This document shows, piece by piece, positions 1 to 7,596 of a stretch of DNA of 64,000 nt (position 1 is the stretch's first letter; every line of letters starts with the position of its first letter). Below the pieces are notes generated by a model that worked only from the letters and a program-made list of their open reading frames with translations, searched no databases and was not told where the DNA came from. This stretch comes from DASQZK01 sp963763215 (GTDB taxonomy: Bacteria; Bacteroidota; Bacteroidia; Bacteroidales; GCA-2748055): the NCBI GenBank assembly GCA_963763215.1, contig CAVXNX010000005.1:124001-188000 (forward strand). Reading direction: 5' to 3'. The translations under genes were made by a program, and so were the position numbers.

Positions 1-2
1 GG

Positions 3-1973
3 ATGATCCTGGCCCGGGAGGTGGAAGACTATTTCAGGAATTATGATGTTGCCGTGGAACCCCTGACGGAAAACTGGCGGTCGGGAGAGAACATCGTCAG
101 GTTTAACAACACCCTTTTTCGCCTGGCGGCGGATAAGCTGGAGGCACTGGTTCTGCGCGATGCTTCCGGGTTTTCGGACGAATCATTTGCCGAAGATTGG
201 TCCCGGCTGGTTTCCGGGATATATGCCGATGCCATGCAGTCGGTTCCCGCAAAATTCGCGGGCACGGGAGGACATGTCACCGTGCAGTTCAGGGAAGCGG
301 ACACCAATGAGGCGTACCGTGACTGGCTCAACGAAAACCTGCCCGGGATGATCCGCGACCTTCAATCGCGCGGATACAGGGCCCGGGATATCACAGTCCT
401 GGTGCGAAAAGGGGCCGAGGGACGGGATGTCGCTTCCCTCCTCATGGCGGAAAATGAAAGCGCAGGCGGAAACGTTAACTTCAATGTGATCTCGAACGAT
501 TCCCTCTACCTTCAGAACAATCCCGCCGTGAACTTCCTGGCGGCCGTGCTCGGATACCTCCGGAATCCTGCCGACCATATCAACCTGGGATTTATCCGGC
601 ACGAATTCATGCGATACCTGGCCGATGAGCCGGAGCCGTCGCCCGATCTGAATGCCGTGTTCACGAACCTCGACGAATCCCGCGACGTTCACCGCGTGTT
701 CGGACGTTTCTACACCGCCTGGGAACATATCCGTTTTATGCCACTGTATGCTCTTACAGAGGAACTGATCGACATTTTCGAGCTCAATCATGATCCCGAG
801 AACCTCCCGTATATCCAGGCTTTTCAGGACATCATCCTCGATTTCGTCAGGAACGAGACGAATGATATCAATGCCTTCCTCGATTCCTGGGATAAAAACG
901 GATCATCCGCAACACTGAGTATCTCAGAGGACCAGGATGCCATTCGCATCATGACGATCCACAAAGCCAAGGGCCTGCAGTTCCGGGTGGTGATCATCCC
1001 GTTCTGTCACTGGTCCCTGCCGCCCGAGACCACCGGGAGCAAAGACCTTTACCTGTGGTGCAGCACAGCGGGAACGGGCTTCGAAGAAATGCCCTACGTG
1101 CCGGTCAAATACCACAAGGATCTTCTGAATTCCCACTTCAGCAAGGATTACCTGGATGAAAAGTTCCATACCTACGTCGACAACCTGAACCTCCTTTACG
1201 TGGCGCTCACGCGGGCCGAAGAAGAACTCCACCTCATGGTGAAAAAGGACAGGGACACCTCCAAATTCAGCAACACGGGAAGCCTGCTTTTCGAGATCAT
1301 CTCCGGGGTCGAACAGGTCAATGACCCGAAGCCTTCGGTGGATCTGGGCAAATACTATGATGCCGGAAAACTCCGTTTGATTCTCGGATCACCACACCGT
1401 GGGGAGGAGGGAACTGTTGTTTCCCCGGAAGGAGAGGAGGGAACCGCTTTTTTAAAGACGTATCCCATCACCCGGCCCGGTGAAAAACTCCGGCTGAACA
1501 CCCGGAATGCCTTCCTCTCGGAACAGCAGGAAGACACCTCCCTGGCCTTGGGCTACGGGACGGTGATGCATGAAATCCTTTCGGGGATCCTGACACTGAA
1601 CGATATTGAAAAGCAGGTGGACCAGGCATACGCCCTGGGAAAGATCAGCGACCGGGAAAAGAACGATATCCTTACCCTGCTGAAGGGTCAACTGGGCCGC
1701 CATGAAGCAGCCGGATGGTTTGACGGCAGGTCTCCCGTACGGATCGAGCAGGATCTCGTCATGGCCGGGAAAGGAATTCTCCGGCCCGACCGTGTGGTCT
1801 ACCTGGAAGATCACATTGCGGTGATCGATTATAAATTCGGACAGGTCAGGGAAGAGCGGCATTTCAGTCAGGTCCGTGAGTACATGAAGGTTCTGCAGGA
1901 CATCGAGGGCCGCCAAATCAGTGGGTATGTCTGGTATTTACCGGCCGGAAAGATAGAGGAGGTGAGAAGATGA
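3..1973 (+). CDS. AddA/RecB-like UvrD-family helicase-nuclease, C-terminal part (5' end outside window)
   Basis: This is the 3' portion of an ATP-dependent helicase-nuclease for double-strand break processing; the reading frame is open at the left edge, so the first ATG seen is not the true start. The UvrD C-terminal helicase core is visible: a TIHKAKGLQF motif near residue 320 of the visible part and LLYVALTRAEEEL near 397. The C-terminal 150 residues form a PD-(D/E)XK nuclease of the RecB/Cas4 type, with GTVMHEIL near 520, RPDRV near 594 and the AVIDYKFG motif near 605. The N-terminal Walker A part is missing from the window. The stop overlaps the next gene by 4 bp (ATGA). Two genes downstream lies an AddB-like partner, so an AddAB-type complex in the cytoplasm is the natural reading. 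Family assignment is secure; the exact name is less so. Confidence 0.88.
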   Translation: MILAREVEDYFRNYDVAVEPLTENWRSGENIVRFNNTLFRLAADKLEALVLRDASGFSDESFAEDWSRLVSGIYADAMQSVPAKFAGTGGHVTVQFREADTNEAYRDWLNENLPGMIRDLQSRGYRARDITVLVRKGAEGRDVASLLMAENESAGGNVNFNVISNDSLYLQNNPAVNFLAAVLGYLRNPADHINLGFIRHEFMRYLADEPEPSPDLNAVFTNLDESRDVHRVFGRFYTAWEHIRFMPLYALTEELIDIFELNHDPENLPYIQAFQDIILDFVRNETNDINAFLDSWDKNGSSATLSISEDQDAIRIMTIHKAKGLQFRVVIIPFCHWSLPPETTGSKDLYLWCSTAGTGFEEMPYVPVKYHKDLLNSHFSKDYLDEKFHTYVDNLNLLYVALTRAEEELHLMVKKDRDTSKFSNTGSLLFEIISGVEQVNDPKPSVDLGKYYDAGKLRLILGSPHRGEEGTVVSPEGEEGTAFLKTYPITRPGEKLRLNTRNAFLSEQQEDTSLALGYGTVMHEILSGILTLNDIEKQVDQAYALGKISDREKNDILTLLKGQLGRHEAAGWFDGRSPVRIEQDLVMAGKGILRPDRVVYLEDHIAVIDYKFGQVREERHFSQVREYMKVLQDIEGRQISGYVWYLPAGKIEEVRR

Positions 1974-2965
1974 ATGAGAGACCCTTATGGGAGAACGGAA
2001 GGCGATTCAATGCCTATTCCGGATATATCAAACAGCGTTTCGGCGGACGGGTTCAGAAGCTGGCCATCGATGCAGGTTTTACCTGTCCGAACCGTGACGG
2101 GATGAAGGGAAGGGGAGGATGCACGTATTGCAATAATGATGCCTTCAACCCGTCGTATTGCACGCCCGGAAAAAGCGTGACCCGGCAGATCAGGGAAGGC
2201 GTGGAATTTCACCGCACCCGCTACAGGAGAGCCACCGCGTACCTGGCATATTTCCAGGCCTACTCGAACACCTACGCTCCCCTGGAAATACTGAAAGCCC
2301 TCTATGAGGAGGCCCTGGCTTTCCCGGGTGTGGTGGGACTGGTGATCGGGACAAGGCCCGACTGCATCGACGATGTGATCCTGGACTACCTCGCCAGTCT
2401 GAATGAGAACCATCCTGTCACCGTTGAATACGGCATCGAGTCCTGTTTCGACGATACCCTGAAGCGGATACACCGCGGACATGATTTCGCCACAACCGTC
2501 GATGCCATCCGGAGAACCTCGGAGCTCGGAATACAAACCGGCGGCCATGTTATTGTCGGTCTTCCCGGTGAGGGCTATGACAGGCTGATGGAAATGGCCA
2601 TGATCCTCTCGGCCCTGCCCCTTCATTCGGTCAAGTTTCACCAGCTCCAGATCGTCAAAGGAACGGTGATGGGCACTGATTTCATCGATCACCCGGACCA
2701 ATACCCGGAATATGGCCTCGATGAATACCTGGACCTCATGGTTCACCTTGTCGAGCGGCTAAACCCCGAAATGGTCATTGAACGCATCGCGGGGGAGACC
2801 GTTCCGGAATACAACATGAGAAAAAGCTGGGGACTCCGCTACGACCAGGTCCTGAATCGTTTCGAGTCCCTGCTCGAAGCCCGGGACACCTGGCAGGGCA
2901 GATTGTATGAGAAAATCACCGAACCCGTTCGTAAATCAATTCCCCATGGACGCATTTCTCGATAA
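1970..2965 (+). CDS. Radical SAM protein, YhcC/YtqA type (TIGR01212-like)
   Basis: A 331-residue cytoplasmic radical SAM enzyme. Cysteines 39, 51 and 54 form a CX11CX2C cluster motif within FTCPNRDG...GGCTYC, the spacing of the YhcC/YtqA family rather than the usual CX3CX2C. Downstream are the TIM-barrel elements VIGTRPDCI and YGIESCFD and the glycine-rich HVIVGLPGEG. The physiological reaction of this family is not firmly known to me. The gene is embedded between the two helicase-nuclease genes, overlapping the first by 4 bp and the second by about 20 bp, so it is probably co-translated with them. Whether that reflects a functional link to DNA repair or only operon packing cannot be told from sequence. 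Confidence 0.88.
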   Translation: MNERPLWENGRRFNAYSGYIKQRFGGRVQKLAIDAGFTCPNRDGMKGRGGCTYCNNDAFNPSYCTPGKSVTRQIREGVEFHRTRYRRATAYLAYFQAYSNTYAPLEILKALYEEALAFPGVVGLVIGTRPDCIDDVILDYLASLNENHPVTVEYGIESCFDDTLKRIHRGHDFATTVDAIRRTSELGIQTGGHVIVGLPGEGYDRLMEMAMILSALPLHSVKFHQLQIVKGTVMGTDFIDHPDQYPEYGLDEYLDLMVHLVERLNPEMVIERIAGETVPEYNMRKSWGLRYDQVLNRFESLLEARDTWQGRLYEKITEPVRKSIPHGRISR

Positions 2966-5840
2966 ACTGGCTTATCATTTGCTCGACAGGTACCATGATA
3001 ACCTCGGACGGCACTGCATCGTCTTTCCCAATCGCAGGGCCGGCGTATTTTTCCGCCATTACCTGAAGAATGCCCTGCTCCGTTCAGCCTGGATCCCCGA
3101 AATTTATACCATCAACGGGTTCATGGAGGAACTCTCCGGCCTGAACTATGCCGATCCCATCGACCTGAATTTTGAACTCTTCCGGAGTTACCGGGGCCTG
3201 GTCTCTTCGCCCGAACCCTACGATGAATTCTATCACTGGGGGGAGATGATGATCGGCGACTTCAATGATATCGACAAGTACATGGTCGATGCTGCCGATC
3301 TTTTCAGCAACGTCGCCGGACTAAAAGAGATCGACAATGTTTTTGATTACCTCACGCCCGCCCAGAAAGAGCTGATCTTCAATTTCTGGAGCCATTTCAG
3401 GGGAAAGGACCTGAGCCCCGAACAGGAATCCTTCCTGGGGATCTGGAAGATCCTGCTTCCCCTTTATACCGCTTTCCGGGAGGCGCTTTATAAGAAACAA
3501 AACGGTTACGAGGGCATGGTTTACCGCGAGGTAGCCGAACGGATCGACCGGGAGGAGTATCCTGACATCAAAGGTGAAAAGGTGATCATCTGCGGGTTCA
3601 ATGCACTCAGCGAGGCTGAACGACGGTTGTTCCGGCATCTGAGAGATTCGGGCCGTGGTGAATTCTACTGGGACTATGATAATCGTTACCGGGAAGGCAA
3701 AAATGACGAAGCCGGCCGTTTCATCAGGCGAAACCTCCAGGAATTTCCGCCCCATCCCGATTTCCCCGACGATTTTAATAACCTCGGCAAGCCGAAAACC
3801 TTCACGGTCTGTAGCCTCCCCTCCGATGTCCTGCAGACCAAAAAACTGCATGAGATCCTGGCCGGACGTGAAATTTCGGATGACATGCCCTTTAACGATA
3901 CGGCCGTAATCCTTTGTGACGAAGACCTGCTGCAACCCGTGCTCTCCTCAATTCCTGAGAATATCCCGGGTCTGAACATCACCATGGGCTATCCACTGAA
4001 GAACACGCCTGTCTTCAGTTTCCTCGAAAATCTGCTGCGTCTGCAAAAGAACATGTCGGCCCGGCGGGACCGTCATTCCGGCATGTTTTATTACCGGGAT
4101 GTTCTCTCTGTCCTCAATCATCAGTACATCAGGGCTATCCAGGGAAAGGAGGCCGAGGAAAGGTCCGGCATCATCAACCGCCGGAACATGATCACCATCG
4201 CTCCGGATTTTTTTAAGGATAACGATCTGCTTTCCACTGTTTTCAGGCGGGTGGACGATGCCTCCGGCATGACGGCTTACCTGGCGGAGATCCTGGATAT
4301 CCTCGTCGCCCGGACGATGATGACCGGTGACGAAAGCCAGCCCTTCACCCTTGAAAAAGAATTTATTTTCCACATAAAAACCCGGCTCAACAAACTGCAA
4401 CAGATATTCACCGGAGATCCGGTCGACACGAGCCCTGAGACCTTTGCCAGGTTGTTCAGGAAACTCATGACCCAGGCACGAATCCCTTTCGAGGGGGAAC
4501 CGTTACAGGGACTGCAGCTGATGGGGATCCTCGAGACGCGTCTGCTCGATTTCAGGAACATCATCTTCCTGTCGCTGAACGAGGGTGTAATGCCGGCCAC
4601 CGCAGCAGGCCTTTCCTATATCCCGGCCAGCCTCCGTTACGCCTTCGGTATGCCGACCCGTGAGGACCGCGATGCCATCTACGCCTATTATTTCTACCGG
4701 CTCATCCAGAGAGCAGATCGTGTGGACATCATGTACAACAGCCGGACGGAAGGGATGAGTACGGGAGAACCCGGAAGGTATATTTACCAGTTAAAATACC
4801 TCTTCGACCTCGATATCCGGTTCGAAACGGTTTCATTCCGGATTGGTGAAAAGAAACCCATACCCATTGCCGTGGCGAAAACCCCCGAAGTGCTTGACAG
4901 GCTGGCGTCGTTCACCAGTGAAGGCTCCCGCCGGCTTTCTCCCACCTCCATCACCACCTACCTCGATTGCCCGTTGCGGTTTTATTTTACCTGGGTTGCC
5001 GGCATCAGGGAAGAGGATGAAGTGGCCGAGGAAATCGATGCACCGGGATTCGGCAATCTCCTTCATAAAACCATGGAACGGCTGTACACACCCTGGATTA
5101 ACCGGCTGATAAAAGATGCTGACTTCGACCTCCTGATGGAGGAGGAAAATATCAAAACCTGCCTGGATGGGGCATTCCGGGAGGTTTTTTACAAAACCGA
5201 CGATCCTTCGGCGGTAATGGACCTGGAGGGCAGGAATATCATTGTTTACGAGGTGATCCGGAAGATGGCCGGCGCGATCCTCCGCCATGACAGAGGCAAT
5301 GCGCCCTTTACCATCGGAGCCCTGGAAGAGAAAGTCGATCTGATGTTCAAGCCCGAAGGGATGGACCACAGCGTCCGTATCGGCGGAACGATCGACCGGC
5401 GCGATCTCCGGCAGGGCACGGTGCATATCGTCGATTACAAGACCGGGAAGGTCGACCGCACCGCAGCCACCCTGGCACAGCTTTTCGACCGTAACAGCTG
5501 GCCCTCCGGGAAAATGTTTAAAGCGATCCTGCAAACCTTCATTTACTCATGGATCTATTCGGCCAAAACGAACCATCACCCGGTCAGCCCCGAACTGTAT
5601 GTGGCTTCGGAACTGTTCAGGGATGACTACACCTCCGGGATCTATTTCAAGGAAGGAAGGGAGCAGGCCCGCCGGGTGGAAGACTTTACGGGAATGAAGG
5701 ATGAATTCGGGATCCTTCTCTCCGGTCTGGTCCATGAGATGTTCAATCCCGCTATTCCCTTCCGTCAGACCGAAGATGAAATCCGGTGCGCCTACTGTCC
5801 CTACGCCGGGATATGTCACCGGAATACAAAAACATGGTAA
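2946..5840 (+). CDS. AddB-like PD-(D/E)XK nuclease with predicted Fe-S cluster
   Basis: About 964 residues if started at the ATG at 2946, which gives the family-like beginning MDAFLDKLAYH; an in-frame ATG 39 bp upstream is possible. The N-terminal half is a degenerate superfamily 1 helicase fold (IVFPNRRAGVFF near the start replaces a normal P-loop region, as in AddB). The C-terminal third carries the RecB-type nuclease: LSPTSITTYLDC near residue 675, GNLLHKTMERLY, and the HIVDYKTGK catalytic motif near 828. One cysteine in YLDCPLRF plus the three in CAYCPYAGIC near the C-terminus are placed as in AddB-type iron-sulfur nuclease domains. With the upstream AddA-like protein it should form a recombination helicase-nuclease complex. 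It is convergent with trmD, 10 bp away. Confidence 0.85.
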   Translation: MDAFLDKLAYHLLDRYHDNLGRHCIVFPNRRAGVFFRHYLKNALLRSAWIPEIYTINGFMEELSGLNYADPIDLNFELFRSYRGLVSSPEPYDEFYHWGEMMIGDFNDIDKYMVDAADLFSNVAGLKEIDNVFDYLTPAQKELIFNFWSHFRGKDLSPEQESFLGIWKILLPLYTAFREALYKKQNGYEGMVYREVAERIDREEYPDIKGEKVIICGFNALSEAERRLFRHLRDSGRGEFYWDYDNRYREGKNDEAGRFIRRNLQEFPPHPDFPDDFNNLGKPKTFTVCSLPSDVLQTKKLHEILAGREISDDMPFNDTAVILCDEDLLQPVLSSIPENIPGLNITMGYPLKNTPVFSFLENLLRLQKNMSARRDRHSGMFYYRDVLSVLNHQYIRAIQGKEAEERSGIINRRNMITIAPDFFKDNDLLSTVFRRVDDASGMTAYLAEILDILVARTMMTGDESQPFTLEKEFIFHIKTRLNKLQQIFTGDPVDTSPETFARLFRKLMTQARIPFEGEPLQGLQLMGILETRLLDFRNIIFLSLNEGVMPATAAGLSYIPASLRYAFGMPTREDRDAIYAYYFYRLIQRADRVDIMYNSRTEGMSTGEPGRYIYQLKYLFDLDIRFETVSFRIGEKKPIPIAVAKTPEVLDRLASFTSEGSRRLSPTSITTYLDCPLRFYFTWVAGIREEDEVAEEIDAPGFGNLLHKTMERLYTPWINRLIKDADFDLLMEEENIKTCLDGAFREVFYKTDDPSAVMDLEGRNIIVYEVIRKMAGAILRHDRGNAPFTIGALEEKVDLMFKPEGMDHSVRIGGTIDRRDLRQGTVHIVDYKTGKVDRTAATLAQLFDRNSWPSGKMFKAILQTFIYSWIYSAKTNHHPVSPELYVASELFRDDYTSGIYFKEGREQARRVEDFTGMKDEFGILLSGLVHEMFNPAIPFRQTEDEIRCAYCPYAGICHRNTKTW

Positions 5841-5850
5841 CCCGATCGCC

Positions 5851-6534
5851 TTATTCTTCCTCACCCAGCAGGCCGGGCCGGAGTTTTTTGGTTCGCTCGA
5901 TGGCATTCTGCATCTTCCATTCCTCAATTTTACGGGCATTTCCCGAGATGAGGATATCGGGCACTTTCCATCCCTTGTACTCGGCGGGACGGGTGTAAAC
6001 CACTGGTGACAGCAGCCCGTCCTGGAAGGAGTCGGAAAGGGCGGAACACTCGTCTGACATGGCGCCCGGAAGCAGACGCACCACACTGTCGGTGATGACC
6101 GCTGCAGCCAGCTCTCCGCCGGTCATCACGTAGTTCCCGATCGAAATTTCCATCGTGACCAGGTGATCACGCACCCGTTGATCCACGCCTTTGTAGTGCC
6201 CGCACAGGATGACCAGGTTTTCAGATGTCGAGAGCCGGTTGGCCATTTTCTGGTCAAACAGGGCGCCGTCGGGCGAAGTATAGATGATCTGGTCGTACTG
6301 ACGCTGCGATTTCAGGTGGGTAAGGGCACGGTCGATGGGTTCGATGCTCATCACCATGCCGGCATCACCGCTGAAGGCGTAGTCGTCGACCCGCCGGTGC
6401 TTGTCGGTTGAAAAGTCCCGGAGATCGTGGACCGCGATTTCAACGATGCCGGCATCCCTCGCCCGCTTGACGATGGAGTGGTTCAGAGGGCTGTCGAGCA
6501 GTTCCGGAAGCACGGTGATGATGTCGATGCGCAT
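5851..6534 (-). CDS. trmD: tRNA (guanine-N1)-methyltransferase TrmD
   Basis: A 227-residue SPOUT methyltransferase that makes m1G37 in tRNAs using S-adenosylmethionine. It begins MRIDIITVLPELL, followed by GDAGMVM near residue 57. The trefoil-knot SAM site is clear: IIYTSPDG (83-90), LVILCGHYKGVDQRV (107-121) and SIGNYVMTGGELAA (131-144). Length is normal and no key motif is missing. It is encoded convergently to the AddB-like gene with almost no spacer, and no obvious terminator separates them. There is no rpsP or rplS partner next to it, unlike the Proteobacterial trmD operon. Confidence 0.97.
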   Translation of the reverse strand: MRIDIITVLPELLDSPLNHSIVKRARDAGIVEIAVHDLRDFSTDKHRRVDDYAFSGDAGMVMSIEPIDRALTHLKSQRQYDQIIYTSPDGALFDQKMANRLSTSENLVILCGHYKGVDQRVRDHLVTMEISIGNYVMTGGELAAAVITDSVVRLLPGAMSDECSALSDSFQDGLLSPVVYTRPAEYKGWKVPDILISGNARKIEEWKMQNAIERTKKLRPGLLGEEE

Positions 6535-6660
6535 GTTTTTTCTGCAAATGTAGAAATATTTTTGGCTCGGCCGGTAGGAAAAGCTGTCACGCCGGCTGTC
6601 ATTCCTTCAAGAAAAAATGATCACAAATCCCCTTATTCTCAGGCATCGCGGTGTGTATAT

Positions 6661-6706
6661 ATGACAATATGTCATTAAGACATGTATAAATATGACAATA
6701 TGACAT
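6661..6706. promoter_or_regulatory. Repeated ATGAC/GTCAT sites upstream of the small heat-shock gene
   Basis: ATGACAATATGTCAT at 6661-6675 is an inverted repeat (ATGAC, 5-bp spacer, GTCAT). ATGACAATATG recurs at 6692-6702, followed by ACAT. The two copies start 31 bp apart, close to three helical turns. This arrangement suggests a dimeric regulator binding twice upstream of the hsp20 gene, about 120-160 bp before its ATG. No known operator is recognised; the binding protein is unknown. Confidence 0.4.
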
Positions 6707-6759
6707 ATTTCCAGTTAGGGAGGCTGAAAAAATGGCGGAAAAAAGGCCTGAAAATACGC

Positions 6760-6775
6760 TGGCACATGGTTTGAT
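6760..6775 (+). promoter_or_regulatory. Possible sigma-54-like -24/-12 promoter
   Basis: TGGCAC at 6760-6765 and TTTGAT at 6770-6775 resemble a -24/-12 element (TGGCAC, 5-bp spacer, TTGCA) with correct spacing but a mismatch in the -12 GC. It lies about 50 bp before the hsp20 ATG and downstream of paired inverted repeats, the geometry expected of an enhancer-dependent promoter. The match is imperfect and may be coincidental. Confidence 0.25.
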
Positions 6776-6822
6776 TTAAGGGCATCAGAAATCATTAAAC
6801 AACCACATAAAATTATAAAGCA

Positions 6823-7257
6823 ATGACACTATTAAATGTATACAAAAGCAACGGGCATGAGGTATCAAACAAACCTTACGATTACAGGTTTTCCGACCTG
6901 ATGCAGGATTTTTTCGGGAACTCTGTCATGAGTTCCGGTCCGCGGGTAAACATCTCCGAAGAAAATGAGCGTTTTATTCTTTTCATGGCCCTGCCCGGGG
7001 TGACCAAATCGGATCTGAACATTGAGGTTGAAAATGACGAACTGACCGTATCGCGCAAAGCAGGAAATGAAGCCGGGGAACAACATTTCAGCCGCCGGGA
7101 GTTTGATTTCAGCGCCTTCAGCAGGACGTTCAGTCTTCCTGAAATCGTCGACACCGAACGTATTGAGGCTTCCATGGAAAACGGGATCCTGAGCATCGTT
7201 CTTCCCAAGCGTGATGAAGCCATTGATAAAGGGCCCAGGGAAATAAAAATATCATGA
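6823..7257 (+). CDS. Hsp20/alpha-crystallin small heat-shock protein
   Basis: A 144-residue cytoplasmic ATP-independent holdase chaperone. The alpha-crystallin domain occupies roughly residues 38-130: it begins PRVNISEENERFILFMALPGV, continues with LNIEVENDELTV, and ends with the diagnostic ASMENGILSIVLPK beta-strand block. A short charged C-terminal extension (PREIKIS) contains the I-x-I-type anchor common in this family. The gene stands alone, with a hairpin terminator behind it and a 290-bp upstream region holding repeated palindromic sites, so it is probably independently stress-regulated. Identification is secure. Confidence 0.95.
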   Translation: MTLLNVYKSNGHEVSNKPYDYRFSDLMQDFFGNSVMSSGPRVNISEENERFILFMALPGVTKSDLNIEVENDELTVSRKAGNEAGEQHFSRREFDFSAFSRTFSLPEIVDTERIEASMENGILSIVLPKRDEAIDKGPREIKIS

Positions 7258-7293
7258 TGACATCATAAGCATTGGTTTTGGGTTTAAGGACAG

Positions 7294-7323
7294 AGCTGCC
7301 TCCCTGTGGGGCAGCTTTTTTTA
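7294..7323 (+). terminator. Rho-independent terminator after hsp20
   Basis: AGCTGCC at 7294-7300 pairs with GGCAGCT at 7310-7316 around a short loop and is followed by a run of T. It lies 37 bp after the hsp20 stop. Confidence 0.75.
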
Positions 7324-7531
7324 TGTTGAATTTCACCGGAAATCAAAGAAAAAACCCAAAACAAAACTTTTCCTCTCAGGTCTTTGTTTGGTCATGTAGA
7401 ACGCAAATTGTGTCGCGTATGTAATATCTTGTGTAAAAATCTCTATCCCTGCATGGCATAAAGCATACAGAGTGGTTTGGATTTAGGATCGTTATTCGGG
7501 CACACGATTTTAGGGTAATATTGAAAAAACA

Positions 7532-7562
7532 TTTGAAACACAGAAAGATTGTGGTAATTTAG
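7532..7562 (+). promoter_or_regulatory. Bacteroidota-type promoter for the DUF349 gene
   Basis: TTTG at 7532-7535, a 19-bp spacer and TAATTTAG at 7555-7562 match the -33 TTTG / -7 TAnnTTTG pattern known for the primary sigma factor of Bacteroidota with one mismatch. The predicted transcript would start near 7569, leaving a leader of about 28 nt before the ATG. The rest of 7324-7550 shows no gene. Confidence 0.5.
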
Positions 7563-7596
7563 TAGGTAATTACAAATCAAGGAAAAATAATTTCCT

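Noticed and set aside
183..791. Long frames opposite the AddA-like gene and many similar antisense frames elsewhere
   Set aside because: They are shadows produced by codon bias of the real genes on the other strand; none has protein-family features.
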